Shown one piece after another: positions 42,452-51,546 of a stretch of 64,000 nt of DNA. A program made the translations under genes and the position numbers. The number at the start of each line of letters is the position of its first letter. Positions within the stretch are counted from its first letter, which is position 1. Origin of the DNA: Bacteroidetes bacterium UBA2475. Lineage in GTDB: Bacteria; Bacteroidota; Bacteroidia; B-17B0; Aurantibacillaceae. Location of the stretch: the NCBI GenBank assembly GCA_002342065.1, contig DDPF01000018.1, positions 1 to 64,000 of the forward strand, given 5' to 3'. The notes under the pieces are model-generated. The model searched no databases, was not told the DNA's origin, and saw nothing but the letters and a program-made list of their open reading frames with translations.

Positions 42452-43505
42452 AACTTTTTAATTTTATTTTTAAATCTACGATAAAAAAATTTTCCTTTTC
42501 AAAATAATTTAAAGAATAATCTCTGTAAAGCAATTCTAACTGTCTTTTAATATTTACTAAACCTATTCCTTCTTTTTTTTCGAGCACAACCGATTCTCTT
42601 GAAAGTATGTTTTTAGTTTGTACCTCCAGCTCATCGTTATTTAATTGTAACTTAAAATTTATCATGGAAATCTCTTGGGCCCCGCTAATACCGTGTTTAA
42701 AAGAGTTTTCGATAAGCGGAAGTATTAATAAAGGAGTTATTTGAGCACCCGCAAAATCAATATTTATTTCTTTTATAACCTGCACCTTTTCGCCATAACG
42801 CATAAGTTGTAGATCGATATAATCATTTATTATTTTAAGCTCATCCTCAAGTGTTGCCATCTTTTTTTCAGATTCATACAGCATATAGCGCAAAATATTA
42901 GATAGTTTTAAAACCATATCAGGTGTTTTATCCGACTGTATTCTTGATAAAGAAAAAATACTGTTAAGCGAGTTGAATAAAAAATGTGGATTTATTTGAG
43001 CTTTTAAATGCTGTAACTCGGATGTGAATTTTTCTTGCAATAGTTTTTTTTCATTTTTAATGGCGCCAATTCTTAAACGGAATAATTTAATAGTGGCCGC
43101 AATGCCAACTATTTGCAAGATCTCTAAAAACGAGTATAAAAAGCGTGCTATAACTGTTAATGTTGGCAGTTCAAGACTCTCTTCATAAATATGCGGCCAT
43201 ATTATAAAATGAACAATGGCCCTGTTAGCGCCTAATAAGATAACAACCGCAAATAAAGATTCAATACCCAATTTTATTTTTTGGGTGGATCTAAGCCATC
43301 TAGGTATTAAAGAGTAATTAACGTAATAAACAGCCGGAACCTTAACGGCCATAAGCGATAATTGCGCTAATAAAGCCTTAATGAACCATTTCATAGAAGG
43401 GTCGGCTAAAAAAGAAGAAGATAAATAAAGGTCATTAAAAAGAATGGCGCTAAAATAAATAAGCCAGAAGCTAATATGGAGCGCTATTCTTTTTTGCCAG
43501 ATCAT
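42417..43505 (-). CDS. LytS-type sensor histidine kinase (His_kinase family)
   Basis: A 362-residue kinase with four N-terminal helices (IALHISFWLIYFSAILF, FIKALLAQLSLMAVKVPAVYYV, SLFAVVILLGANRAIVHFIIW, FLYSFLEILQIVGIAATI), a short coiled coil and the phospho-acceptor region ELQHLKAQINPHFLFNSLNSIF (His 174). The ATPase part has ITPLLILPLIENSFKHGIS and ends with EGIGLVNIKRQLELLY. ATG 43505 is preferred over 43538. Together with the downstream LytTR regulator it forms a complete system; the signal is not indicated. It is divergent from the FG-GAP/UnbV cargo gene, a possible target. Confidence 0.92.
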   Translation of the reverse strand: MIWQKRIALHISFWLIYFSAILFNDLYLSSSFLADPSMKWFIKALLAQLSLMAVKVPAVYYVNYSLIPRWLRSTQKIKLGIESLFAVVILLGANRAIVHFIIWPHIYEESLELPTLTVIARFLYSFLEILQIVGIAATIKLFRLRIGAIKNEKKLLQEKFTSELQHLKAQINPHFLFNSLNSIFSLSRIQSDKTPDMVLKLSNILRYMLYESEKKMATLEDELKIINDYIDLQLMRYGEKVQVIKEINIDFAGAQITPLLILPLIENSFKHGISGAQEISMINFKLQLNNDELEVQTKNILSRESVVLEKKEGIGLVNIKRQLELLYRDYSLNYFEKENFFIVDLKIKLKSYVGSELFDSRG

Positions 43506-43709
43506 GATTAAAATTGAATAATAAATAGTGATTTTCAAAAAAAATATACAAACAACATTAAAAACTATTCAAAACACCCCTTATTACACACAAAGTGTTT
43601 TTAAACAGGTTAAAGTAGTGTTGGTTTGCAACAAGCCGTAGTAGATATAAAAAGCCAGTAACACATTTATTTTTATTATAATATTGAGTAAAATATTAAA
43701 ACTTAAGTT

Positions 43710-45452
43710 ATGAAACCACTTGTATTTATTTTTTCGAGCTGCATTTTTTTTTCGGTAAACTATAAAGCACAGTATTTTACAAAAATAACAACAGGCCCAT
43801 TGGTTACATCTTCCGGCGATTCACGCTCAGTGAATTGGGTGGATATAAATAACGATGGTTTTATGGATTGTATGATCACTAACGGACCAAGCGGCGGGCA
43901 AAACAATAAAGTCTATTTAAATACTGGAACAGGTGGTTTTACATCAATTACAAATGATACCATTGTAAAAGACAACAAACCCTCAGATGGCGCAACCTGG
44001 GCTGATATGAACAATGATGGGGATATGGATTGTTTTGTTGCTAACTGGTACAATGTAAATAATATGTTATACGCCAATAATGGTAGCGGTGCTTTTACAC
44101 AAATATCTTCTGGCCCAATGGTAAATGAGTTTGGCTATTCTGAGACTGCTGCCTGGGGCGATTATGATAATGATGGTTTGGTTGATTTGTATGTAACAAA
44201 TAGTTGGGGAGTTAAAAAGAATTTTTTATACCATAATAGCGGCAATAGCACGTTCACAAAAATACTTGTTGGCACCCATGTTAACGATGCAAATGAGTCG
44301 CGTAGTGTTAACTGGACAGATATTGATAACGACAACGACCTTGATCTTTTTGTTACCAATGAAACTAATCAGAACGAAAATATCTATCGTAACGACGGTG
44401 GTGGAATATTTACAAAATTAACCACAGGCCCTCTATTGAATAATCTTGGAAATACTATGAGCGGCAGCTGGGGCGATTATGACAATGATGGTGACCTGGA
44501 TGTTTTTTTAGCAAATGATGGCAGTACTAATTCACTTTTCAGAAATGATGGCAATTTTAATTTCACTAAAATAATTAATGATACGGTTGTAAAAAGTATA
44601 GGACATTCGTTTAGCTCATCCTGGTCGGATATTGATAATGACGGCGACATTGACCTATTTGTTACTAATGCTTTTAATACGGCACTAAAACAATTGAACT
44701 TTTTTTATTTGAATAACGGCAACGGCTCGTTTACAAGAAACGGCACAGATATCATCGCCATGGATTCTACCTGGGCTTTTGGTTGCGCTTTTGGTGATTA
44801 TGATAATGATGGTTTTGAAGATCTTGCCGTGGCAACAACACGTTTTGCAAACCTAGACCGACCTGACCTTTTATACCATAACAATGGCAATTCAAATAAA
44901 TGGATAACTATTCAACTTATTGGCACGCAGGCAAACAAAGCAGCTATTGGAACAAAAATAAAAGTAAAAGCGATCATTAACGGCAATCCTGTTTGGCAAA
45001 TGCGCGAGATCTCGGCACAGAATGCTTATTGTAGTCAAAATGATATTCGTGCGCATTTTGGTTTGGGTGATGCAACGCAAATAGATTCAATTAAAGTAGA
45101 GTGGATGCCGGGAACAATAGAAACATTAACAAATATTTCAACCAATCAATTTTTAACTATTACACAAAGTGTTAGCACTGTTGGATTACAAGAAAAAATA
45201 AGTAGTGATGAGATCATCATTTACCCAAACCCATCAACAGACAAGATCGCAGTTAAACTAAATGGAAATAAATTTAGCAAAGGCACTGTAGTAACCGTTG
45301 CGGATATTTTAGGAAGAAAAGTAATGGAACAAATAATAACAGAATCGCTAGATGAAGTAACACTAAATTTAAAAACAATTCAGCCTGGTAGTTATTTTCT
45401 TGATATAAGAACAGATTCAAAAACAATTACCCGGAAAATAATTATTAATTAA
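43710..45452 (+). CDS. FG-GAP repeat and ASPIC/UnbV protein with T9SS C-terminal domain
   Basis: A 580-residue secreted protein of the CRTAC1 kind. Signal peptide ending VNYKAQ; six or seven FG-GAP/VCBS repeats (for example VDINNDGFMDCMITNG, ADMNNDGDMDCFVANW, GDYDNDGDLDVFLAND), each with the DxDxDGxxD calcium loop; an ASPIC/UnbV domain at about 385-480 (NKWITIQLIGTQANKAAIGTKI, QNAYCSQNDIRAHFGLGDA); then a type A sorting domain (YPNPSTDKIAVKL ... PGSYFLDIRTD ... TRKIIIN). A calcium-binding propeller adhesin delivered by T9SS is the likely role. Confidence 0.9.
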   Translation: MKPLVFIFSSCIFFSVNYKAQYFTKITTGPLVTSSGDSRSVNWVDINNDGFMDCMITNGPSGGQNNKVYLNTGTGGFTSITNDTIVKDNKPSDGATWADMNNDGDMDCFVANWYNVNNMLYANNGSGAFTQISSGPMVNEFGYSETAAWGDYDNDGLVDLYVTNSWGVKKNFLYHNSGNSTFTKILVGTHVNDANESRSVNWTDIDNDNDLDLFVTNETNQNENIYRNDGGGIFTKLTTGPLLNNLGNTMSGSWGDYDNDGDLDVFLANDGSTNSLFRNDGNFNFTKIINDTVVKSIGHSFSSSWSDIDNDGDIDLFVTNAFNTALKQLNFFYLNNGNGSFTRNGTDIIAMDSTWAFGCAFGDYDNDGFEDLAVATTRFANLDRPDLLYHNNGNSNKWITIQLIGTQANKAAIGTKIKVKAIINGNPVWQMREISAQNAYCSQNDIRAHFGLGDATQIDSIKVEWMPGTIETLTNISTNQFLTITQSVSTVGLQEKISSDEIIIYPNPSTDKIAVKLNGNKFSKGTVVTVADILGRKVMEQIITESLDEVTLNLKTIQPGSYFLDIRTDSKTITRKIIIN

Positions 45453-46064
45453 TTAATTACAATTGCTGCTTGAGTTTATTAAAGTTTGAAGCCTTGAGTT
45501 CCAAATTAAAGAATCATTCACATCAAACGAAGAATACAACTTAACCATTTCATCTTTTTTTAACCAAACAATTTCAATAAAACGCATTTCGTAAATTGAA
45601 TTTGACCAATAGCCTTTTGCATAAAAGCAATTGTTACTTTTTATCAGATCACTTTTTTCAATGATCTTTCCCTCTTCTTCGGAGTTTAAATATGTGTTTT
45701 TAAAATAATCCTCAATCGAAACAGAAGGATCCTCTCTAAAAAAGCCCTGTAGCTCCATCTCGACATTCTTTTTTATTTTATGTTTAAAAACATGTTTTGC
45801 TCTTACATCATTTTTCTCAAAATCTTCAGAATAGTCGTTTAATGGGAGTGAAAGGCAATATTCAACCTGCTCCATATTTGTAAATAGACTCATACTATCT
45901 TCATTTAGTAATGACTTAGATTCAACTGTATCATTCAAATGAATAGTATCCTCGGCAACATTTTTATCTTTTTCTAACTTGACTTCATTGCAGGAAAATG
46001 CAACCAATCCACCAACAAAAAGTATAAAAATTTTAATCAGTATTCTCTTAAAAAAAGTGATCAT
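45453..46064 (-). CDS. lipoprotein, unknown function
   Basis: A 203-residue lipoprotein with a signal peptide and lipobox VAFSC (Cys 25). The mature protein is acidic at first (EVKLEKDKNVAEDTIHLND) and then alpha/beta with IIEKSDLIKSNNCFYAKGYW and YEMRFIEIVWLKKDEMVKLY. No family is recognised. It converges on the FG-GAP/UnbV gene with no gap between stop codons. Confidence 0.65.
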   Translation of the reverse strand: MITFFKRILIKIFILFVGGLVAFSCNEVKLEKDKNVAEDTIHLNDTVESKSLLNEDSMSLFTNMEQVEYCLSLPLNDYSEDFEKNDVRAKHVFKHKIKKNVEMELQGFFREDPSVSIEDYFKNTYLNSEEEGKIIEKSDLIKSNNCFYAKGYWSNSIYEMRFIEIVWLKKDEMVKLYSSFDVNDSLIWNSRLQTLINSSSNCN

Positions 46065-46238
46065 GCAAAAGAAATTTATTGATAAAAGTAGACATTTAAA
46101 AAATTAAGTCTAAATGCATCCATTTACCAATAATATTAAGCCATTTATAAAAGCATAAAAGCGTTTTTTACTTTAATATTTAACTTTATATAGAAGTTCT
46201 TTGAGAGATCAAAAAATGTATTTTTTTTAACAGGGATT

Positions 46239-46267
46239 GGATTAACTCGCTACGCTCGTTGATCCAA
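46239..46267. repeat. 29-bp hairpin repeat, copy 1
   Basis: Starts ggattaactcgcta and ends cgctcgttgatccaa. The ends GGATTAAC and GTTGATCC pair with one G-U wobble over an 11-nt loop. It is identical to copy 2 except for one base (a for t at position 14). Confidence 0.7.
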
Positions 46268-46337
46268 GAGGGTATTAGAAGTAAAGCGAAACGCACGCTG
46301 AAGCGATTTTTATTTTCAGTCAAAAGATTTGAAAACA

Positions 46338-46366
46338 GGATTAACTCGCTTCGCTCGTTGATCCAA
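46338..46366. repeat. 29-bp hairpin repeat, copy 2
   Basis: Starts ggattaactcgctt and ends cgctcgttgatccaa, exactly 99 bp after copy 1 and with one difference. It forms the same hairpin. Such GC-richer palindromes in an AT-rich genome are typical of REP-type elements. Confidence 0.7.
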
Positions 46367-46454
46367 GGGAAAAGCGGACAGTAAAGCAAAGCAACCTTTC
46401 GGGTACTTTTTTGTTTTTTCGCATGCTCAAGAAAACAAGTTTTCCTCGCCGCTC

Positions 46455-46484
46455 AAAAACAAAAAACCCCGCTTGCGCGGGGTT
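46455..46484 (-). terminator. rho-independent terminator of tRNA-Ser
   Basis: An 8-bp stem AACCCCGC (46465-46472) with GCGGGGTT (46477-46484) and loop TTGC. On the minus strand it is followed by a T-rich run (TTTTTTGTTTTT). It lies 17 bp past the 3' end of the tRNA. Confidence 0.85.
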
Positions 46485-46500
46485 GCTTTTGCTTTTTAAG

Positions 46501-46585
46501 CGGAGAAATAGGGATTCGAACCCCAGGTACCTCGCGGTACAACAGTTTTCAAGACTGCCGCAATCGACCACTCTGCCATTTCTCC
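46501..46585 (-). tRNA. tRNA-Ser (UGA)
   Basis: An 85-nt tRNA with a long variable arm. Acceptor stem GGAGAAA (46585-46579) pairs with TTTCTCC (46508-46502), discriminator G at 46501. D-arm with GCAGAGTGGTCGATTGC; anticodon loop CTTGAAA with TGA anticodon (serine); variable arm stem TACCGCGAGGTA; T-arm GGGGTTCGAATCCC. CCA is not encoded. Followed by a strong terminator. All class II serine tRNA features are present. Confidence 0.96.
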
Positions 46586-46621
46586 GGGGGTAAAATTACT
46601 ATTTTTTTTAATTTCTCAAGC

Positions 46622-46629
46622 TACTTTTG
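46622..46629 (+). promoter_or_regulatory. -7 promoter element (TACTTTTG)
   Basis: An exact TAnnTTTG match 33 bp before ATG 46663. It overlaps the alternative start at 46627, so the later start is preferred. Confidence 0.45.
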
Positions 46630-46662
46630 CAAAAAAAAATCGATAACTTTATATTTTATACC

Positions 46663-48168
46663 ATGACCAAACATCAAAATATCCAAAAAAGGCTGATTAT
46701 TCTGCTATTTACAGTTGTTTTGTCTTTTTCGGTAAACAGTCAGGTTATGTCTTATTTTAATGTTGGAGCCTTTAATACGCCATCAAATCAGCCTTATTTA
46801 GAAACTTATTTGACTATTGTAGGAAATTCACTTTCATCAAAAAAAACGGATGGTCAATATCAAAATGCCGTTAATATTGAGGTTAAGATACTTAAGGACT
46901 CAAATATTGTAAAAGCAAACAAATACAATTTATTAGGGCCTTCATACACCGATACATTAAACAGACCATCGTTTATTGATAATCAGCGTTATGCACTGCC
47001 AAACGGTATTTATACTTTAGAAATGAATATTAGCGATAAAAATCAGCCGGCAAAAAAACCAACCCTCATAAAACAAACTATTTTAATAGCTTTTGATCAA
47101 AAGAACATTCAATCATCCAGCATACAAGTATTAGAGAGCTATAAAAAAACCACTACCCCAACTTCTATTTCAAAAAGTGGTTTCGATCTTATTCCTTATA
47201 ACGTAAATTATTTTCCAGAAACAACAAAAGAACTTAGTTTTTATTTTGAAACTTATAATACCGATACAGTTTTCGGAAAAAACAAACCTTTTGTTTATGT
47301 TTATTATATCGAGAATAGCGATAACCTAACCAAACTGAACACTTATGGTGATTTTAAAAAACAAACAAGTAGCAAAGTAAATCCACTTTTAGCAAAAATG
47401 AATATTAGCGCACTTGGAAGCGGTAACTATAATTTAGTATTGGAAGTTAAGGATGAAAAAAACATCATGCACTTACAAAAGAAGTATTTTTTCCAACGTT
47501 TGAATAAATCTGTAGATATTGTTGCTTTATACCAATACAGTGAGAAAAAAACAATTACAGAATATTTTGGCTCATGCAATAATATCGATACTTTAAAAAT
47601 GTTTGTAGAATGTTTATGGCCAATTGCTAATGGTGTGGATAAAGAACGGATAATTAACCAGGCAATAAAAAAAGATCCTGAATTAATGAAAAACTTTGCT
47701 ATAGACTTTTGGCAACGCCGTGCTGGCGATACCGGTAATGCTTTAAAAATGTGGGGGCAATATTATAAAAATGTTCAAGAAGCGATGGTGCTTTTTAAAT
47801 GTGGCAAACAAAAAGGCTATTACACAGAGCGAGGAAGAGTATATCTGCAATATGGAAAACCCGATCAGCGTAGTATTCAAAATACAGAAGCAAATACTTT
47901 CCCTTATGAGATCTGGCAATACTACCGTATTACCGATGGTGTTAACGGCCAGTTCTTTAACAACAGAAAATTTGTATTTGTAAATAAAAATATTGGCGAC
48001 GATTGCCACGTTCTTGTGCATAGCGATATGAGAGGCGAACTTTATAATGACAGGTGGCGTTTTGAGGTGACGCGTAGAAATAATAATGGTACTGCCAATC
48101 CCGACAATGTAAACCCTTCTAATACTGAGTTCAATCAGTTTAACGAAATTTACAATAACCCACGCTAG
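46663..48168 (+). CDS. GWxTD domain-containing exported protein
   Basis: A 501-residue protein with signal peptide (RLIILLFTVVLSFSVNS). It has beta-sandwich domains at about 30-300 and a C-terminal GWxTD-type domain, recognised by GYYTERGRVYLQYGKPDQRS and TFPYEIWQYYRI, and by the helical YQYSEKKTITEYFGSCNNIDT region. These proteins are frequent in Bacteroidota and Acidobacteriota but have no known function. The downstream GT2 starts 3 bp after its stop, so they are co-transcribed. Confidence 0.78.
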   Translation: MTKHQNIQKRLIILLFTVVLSFSVNSQVMSYFNVGAFNTPSNQPYLETYLTIVGNSLSSKKTDGQYQNAVNIEVKILKDSNIVKANKYNLLGPSYTDTLNRPSFIDNQRYALPNGIYTLEMNISDKNQPAKKPTLIKQTILIAFDQKNIQSSSIQVLESYKKTTTPTSISKSGFDLIPYNVNYFPETTKELSFYFETYNTDTVFGKNKPFVYVYYIENSDNLTKLNTYGDFKKQTSSKVNPLLAKMNISALGSGNYNLVLEVKDEKNIMHLQKKYFFQRLNKSVDIVALYQYSEKKTITEYFGSCNNIDTLKMFVECLWPIANGVDKERIINQAIKKDPELMKNFAIDFWQRRAGDTGNALKMWGQYYKNVQEAMVLFKCGKQKGYYTERGRVYLQYGKPDQRSIQNTEANTFPYEIWQYYRITDGVNGQFFNNRKFVFVNKNIGDDCHVLVHSDMRGELYNDRWRFEVTRRNNNGTANPDNVNPSNTEFNQFNEIYNNPR

Positions 48169-48171
48169 CAT

Positions 48172-49215
48172 ATGAATGAACCAAGCGTAGCTGTTGTAAT
48201 TTTAAACTTTAATGGTAAAGTCTTTTTGGAAAAATTTTTACCAAGTATTATACAAAATTCTCCAGGACATAAAATATTTGTTGCCGACAACGGAAGCACT
48301 GATGACTCTATTAAATTTTTAGATGCAAATTTTAAGCAGGTTACAGTTATTGCTATAAAAGATAATTGTGGTTATGCAAAAGGTTATAATACTGCATTAA
48401 AACAAATAACTGCCGATTATTATGTATTGCTGAACAGCGACGTTGAAGTTACTCCAAATTGGATTGAACCAATTATTGATCTAATGCAAAAGAACAAAAA
48501 AATCGCAGCTTGCCAGCCCAAATTACTTGATTTTAAGAACAGAGACCTTTTTGAATATGCGGGTGCATCAGGCGGTTTTATTGACACTTACGGTTATCCG
48601 TTTTGCAGGGGAAGGATCTTTAATTCTCTCGAAAAAGATAGTGGTCAGTACAATAACAGCGCAGAAGTTTTTTGGGCAACAGGTGCTTGTCTTTTTGTGA
48701 ATGCGAATGCATTTTGGCAAGTGGGTGGTTTAGATGAAGATTATTTTGCGCACATGGAAGAAATAGACCTTTGCTGGCGATTAAAAAATGTTGGTTATTC
48801 CATTTATGTTGAACCGGCATCAGTTGTATATCATGTTGGTGGTGGAACATTGAACAAACTTTCATCACGCAAAACATTTTTAAACTTCAGGAATAACCTC
48901 ATCACCCTTACAAAAAATCATCCTCAAAATATTTTACTCTTTAAGATATTTTATCGTCTTGTATTAGATGGCATTGCAGCCTTAAAATTTTTATTCGCTG
49001 CGCAACCAAAACATTTTTGGGCGGTCATTAGATCGCACTTTGCTTATTATTACTTATTACCGCAAACTCTTTCCAAAAGAAAAAAACAGAAAGCCGAACG
49101 AAATTTTAAATACAGTAGAAGTTTTACTTATAAAGGAAACATTGTTTTTGATCATTTTTTAAAAGGAAAGATAAAATTTACCGACCTGGAAAAAGATCGT
49201 TTTTTTAATAGTTAA
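48172..49215 (+). CDS. GT2 family glycosyltransferase
   Basis: A 347-residue GT-A enzyme similar to rhamnosyltransferase-type family 2 proteins. Nucleotide-binding VAVVILNFNGKVFLEKFLPSI, VADNGSTDDSI, the metal-binding LLNSDVEVTPNWI (DxD-like) and the catalytic WATGACLFVNANAFWQVGGLDE then HMEEIDLCWRL. The C-terminal part (LFKIFYRLVLDGIAALKFLF) is membrane-associated. It likely builds a cell-surface polysaccharide or glycoprotein. Its end overlaps the converging symporter gene by 4 bp. Confidence 0.9.
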   Translation: MNEPSVAVVILNFNGKVFLEKFLPSIIQNSPGHKIFVADNGSTDDSIKFLDANFKQVTVIAIKDNCGYAKGYNTALKQITADYYVLLNSDVEVTPNWIEPIIDLMQKNKKIAACQPKLLDFKNRDLFEYAGASGGFIDTYGYPFCRGRIFNSLEKDSGQYNNSAEVFWATGACLFVNANAFWQVGGLDEDYFAHMEEIDLCWRLKNVGYSIYVEPASVVYHVGGGTLNKLSSRKTFLNFRNNLITLTKNHPQNILLFKIFYRLVLDGIAALKFLFAAQPKHFWAVIRSHFAYYYLLPQTLSKRKKQKAERNFKYSRSFTYKGNIVFDHFLKGKIKFTDLEKDRFFNS

Positions 49216-50741
49216 ACAGCTTTTCGCTCAACCTGTGTTTGTGTTGTTTTTGATGAGATAAAGAATAATCCTGTAAAAGTAAGGATGCCATTGATGAGAA
49301 TCAACTCATTCCCAATTTTATAACCGCTAAAAATACTTTCCGATAAAGACTTTAAGCCTAAAGAAATATGTAATTTCTTTTCGTACCACTCCGGACTGCA
49401 TAATACATCCAAACTCAAAGCTAAAATTGGTGCAATAATGCAAACAAGCCAAATCAGTTTATCATTTAAATTTTTATTGGTAAGAATTCCGAAAGAAAAT
49501 AAACCCAGTAATGGTCCATAAGTAATACTTGCGAACTTTAAGATAAAATCAATGATGAGTTTATCATTAATAGCTTTAAAGATCAATACCATGATGAAAA
49601 ATATGACTGCAAATGAAAAATGAACTTTTAAACGGGTATTTCTGTTTTGCTTTTCCGTTCCGGCACGTTTATTAATACTTAAAATATCAATACAAAAACA
49701 AGATGTAATAGAGGTAATAGCGCCATCCACACTTGGAAATAATGCCGAAATAAGGGCAATAATAAAAATAATTCCAATAACACCACTAAAGGTATCGCTT
49801 AAGGCAATTGTTGGGAACAGATCATCAGGAGGAACTGAAATGGAATTTTGACTTGCGTATAAATACAAAATGCCCCCTAAGAACAAGAACAATAAATTAA
49901 CTATTACTAATACAATTGAAAATGAAACAATATTTTTTTGAGAATCTTTTATATTCTTAACACTAATATTCTTTTGCATCATCTCCTGATCAAGCCCCGT
50001 CATGGCAATCGCAATAAACATACCGCCTATAATATGTTTTAAAAAATAGGAACCCGCTTTTACATCCGTATTAAAAATTTTAGTAAAACCTTTTTCATTC
50101 ATTAGGGTAAGTGCTCCTGAAAAATCAAGTCCCATTGCTTTTACAATAACTATTATACAAACAACCAGTCCGCACAACATACCCGTAGTTTGTAATGTAT
50201 CTGTATAAATGATCGTTTTTACACCACCTTCAAATGTGTAGAGTAAAATAAGAATCAGAATTACAAGAGCTGTGAGTTCAAAAGGAATATTTAACTTATC
50301 GAAAATAAAAACCTGAAGCACACTTATCACCAAATACAAACGAGCCGTTGCGCCAACCAAACGCGACAAGATAAAAAAGAAAGCACCTGCTTTATGGGCA
50401 TTAACACCAAAGCGTTTTTCGAGGTAAGTGTAAATGGAAGTAAGATTTAATTTATAGTATAAGGGAATTAATACAAATGCAATTACCATGTAACCTAATA
50501 AATAACCAAGAACGATCTGGAAATAATAAAAATTGCCACTTCCCACTCCACCTGGCACACTCACAAAAGTAACACCGCTTAAACTGGTACCTATCATTCC
50601 AAATGCCACCAGCATCCAATTGCTATTCTTATTCCCGATAAAAAAAGATTCGTTTGTTGAATTTCTGCCAGTAACCCATGCTACAGCCAGCAGTATCAAA
50701 AAATAAGAAATAACGAATATAAAAAGTAATGTGGGCGACAT
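49212..50741 (-). CDS. sodium:solute symporter (SSS family)
   Basis: A 509-residue transporter with about 13 hydrophobic helices. Typical SSS features: an early FFIGNKNSNWMLVAFGMIGTSLSGVTFVSVPG stretch with the unwound TM1, YKLNLTSIYTYLEKRFG, the TM5 region GGVKTIIYTDTLQTTGML, and ALFPSVDGAITSITSCFCIDI with the Na+-site serines. The substrate (sugar, proline, sialic acid or other) cannot be told. It has no partner gene on its strand. Confidence 0.88.
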   Translation of the reverse strand: MSPTLLFIFVISYFLILLAVAWVTGRNSTNESFFIGNKNSNWMLVAFGMIGTSLSGVTFVSVPGGVGSGNFYYFQIVLGYLLGYMVIAFVLIPLYYKLNLTSIYTYLEKRFGVNAHKAGAFFFILSRLVGATARLYLVISVLQVFIFDKLNIPFELTALVILILILLYTFEGGVKTIIYTDTLQTTGMLCGLVVCIIVIVKAMGLDFSGALTLMNEKGFTKIFNTDVKAGSYFLKHIIGGMFIAIAMTGLDQEMMQKNISVKNIKDSQKNIVSFSIVLVIVNLLFLFLGGILYLYASQNSISVPPDDLFPTIALSDTFSGVIGIIFIIALISALFPSVDGAITSITSCFCIDILSINKRAGTEKQNRNTRLKVHFSFAVIFFIMVLIFKAINDKLIIDFILKFASITYGPLLGLFSFGILTNKNLNDKLIWLVCIIAPILALSLDVLCSPEWYEKKLHISLGLKSLSESIFSGYKIGNELILINGILTFTGLFFISSKTTQTQVERKAV

Positions 50742-50887
50742 TTTAAATCTTAAGAAAATAAATTTACTCTTATTACAAAGATTTCATTTTTTAGAGCTTA
50801 AATGGCTTTATGTTAAAATAGTTCTAAACAATTATAAAGTGAATAAATAAAGCCAATATTACTGGTAGAATAATTAATTTTACGGTA

Positions 50888-51505
50888 GTGGAATTCAGTT
50901 CAAAAATTATAGAACAGGCTGTTGAGGCGTTTGCCCAATTACCGGGTGTTGGCAAGAAAACTGCTTTGCGTTATGTGCTGCATGTTATTAAGCAGGACAA
51001 AATGCAGGTTGACGCTTTAGGGAAATTAATTTCACAGTTAAAGACCGATCTTAAATTTTGTCAGAAATGTCATAATATTTCAGAACAAAATACATGCGAG
51101 ATATGTTTAAATCCTTTACGCGATGAAACAACAATTTGTATTGTGCAGGATTACAGGGATGTAATGGCCATTGAGAACACCGGCCTTTACAAAGGACATT
51201 ACCATATTTTAGGTGGTATTATTTCGCCACTTGATGGCGTAACTCCTTCCAGTTTAAATATTGAGACCCTTGTTGCCAAAGTTAGTTCGGGTAATGTAGC
51301 CGAAATAATTCTTGCTTTAAACGCTACAATGGAAGGTGAAACAACCTCATTTTATATTTTCAGAAAACTGGCGCCTTACAAAGTTAAGTTAAGTGCGATT
51401 GCACGCGGTATTGCTGTTGGCGATGAACTGGAGTATGCTGATGAAGTAACTCTTGGTCGTTCTATTACCAACAGGATCCCATTTGATTCCTTAATGAAAA
51501 AATAA
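50888..51505 (+). CDS. recR: recombination protein RecR
   Basis: A 205-residue RecR. HhH motif EAFAQLPGVGKKTALRYVLHV, four-Cys zinc finger CQKCHNISEQNTCEIC (about 57-72), and Toprim domain TTICIVQDYRDVMAIENTG then YHILGGIISPLDGV. It works with RecO in RecA loading at gaps. The start is GTG at 50888, which gives exactly the family N-terminus; no ATG fits. Confidence 0.96.
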   Translation: MEFSSKIIEQAVEAFAQLPGVGKKTALRYVLHVIKQDKMQVDALGKLISQLKTDLKFCQKCHNISEQNTCEICLNPLRDETTICIVQDYRDVMAIENTGLYKGHYHILGGIISPLDGVTPSSLNIETLVAKVSSGNVAEIILALNATMEGETTSFYIFRKLAPYKVKLSAIARGIAVGDELEYADEVTLGRSITNRIPFDSLMKK

Positions 51506-51546
51506 TTCGTCTCTTTTTTCCTAAAATTCTGTACATTAGTGATTGA

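Larger units (their letters stand above)
46065..46500. other. repeat-rich intergenic gap before tRNA-Ser
   Basis: About 435 bp with no credible gene. It holds two copies of a 29-bp hairpin-forming repeat (46239 and 46338), similar words around them (agtaaagcgaaacgc and agtaaagcaaagcaacc) giving a degenerate tandem unit of 99 bp, and the tRNA terminator near the right edge. Short frames here follow the repeats and are not genes. Confidence 0.6.

Noticed and set aside
46186..46593. Three overlapping short frames around the repeats and tRNA-Ser
   Set aside because: They consist of translated repeats, the terminator and antisense tRNA sequence.
47743..48171. 142-codon frame antisense to the GWxTD gene
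   Set aside because: It lies fully inside a well-supported gene on the other strand and shows no domain.
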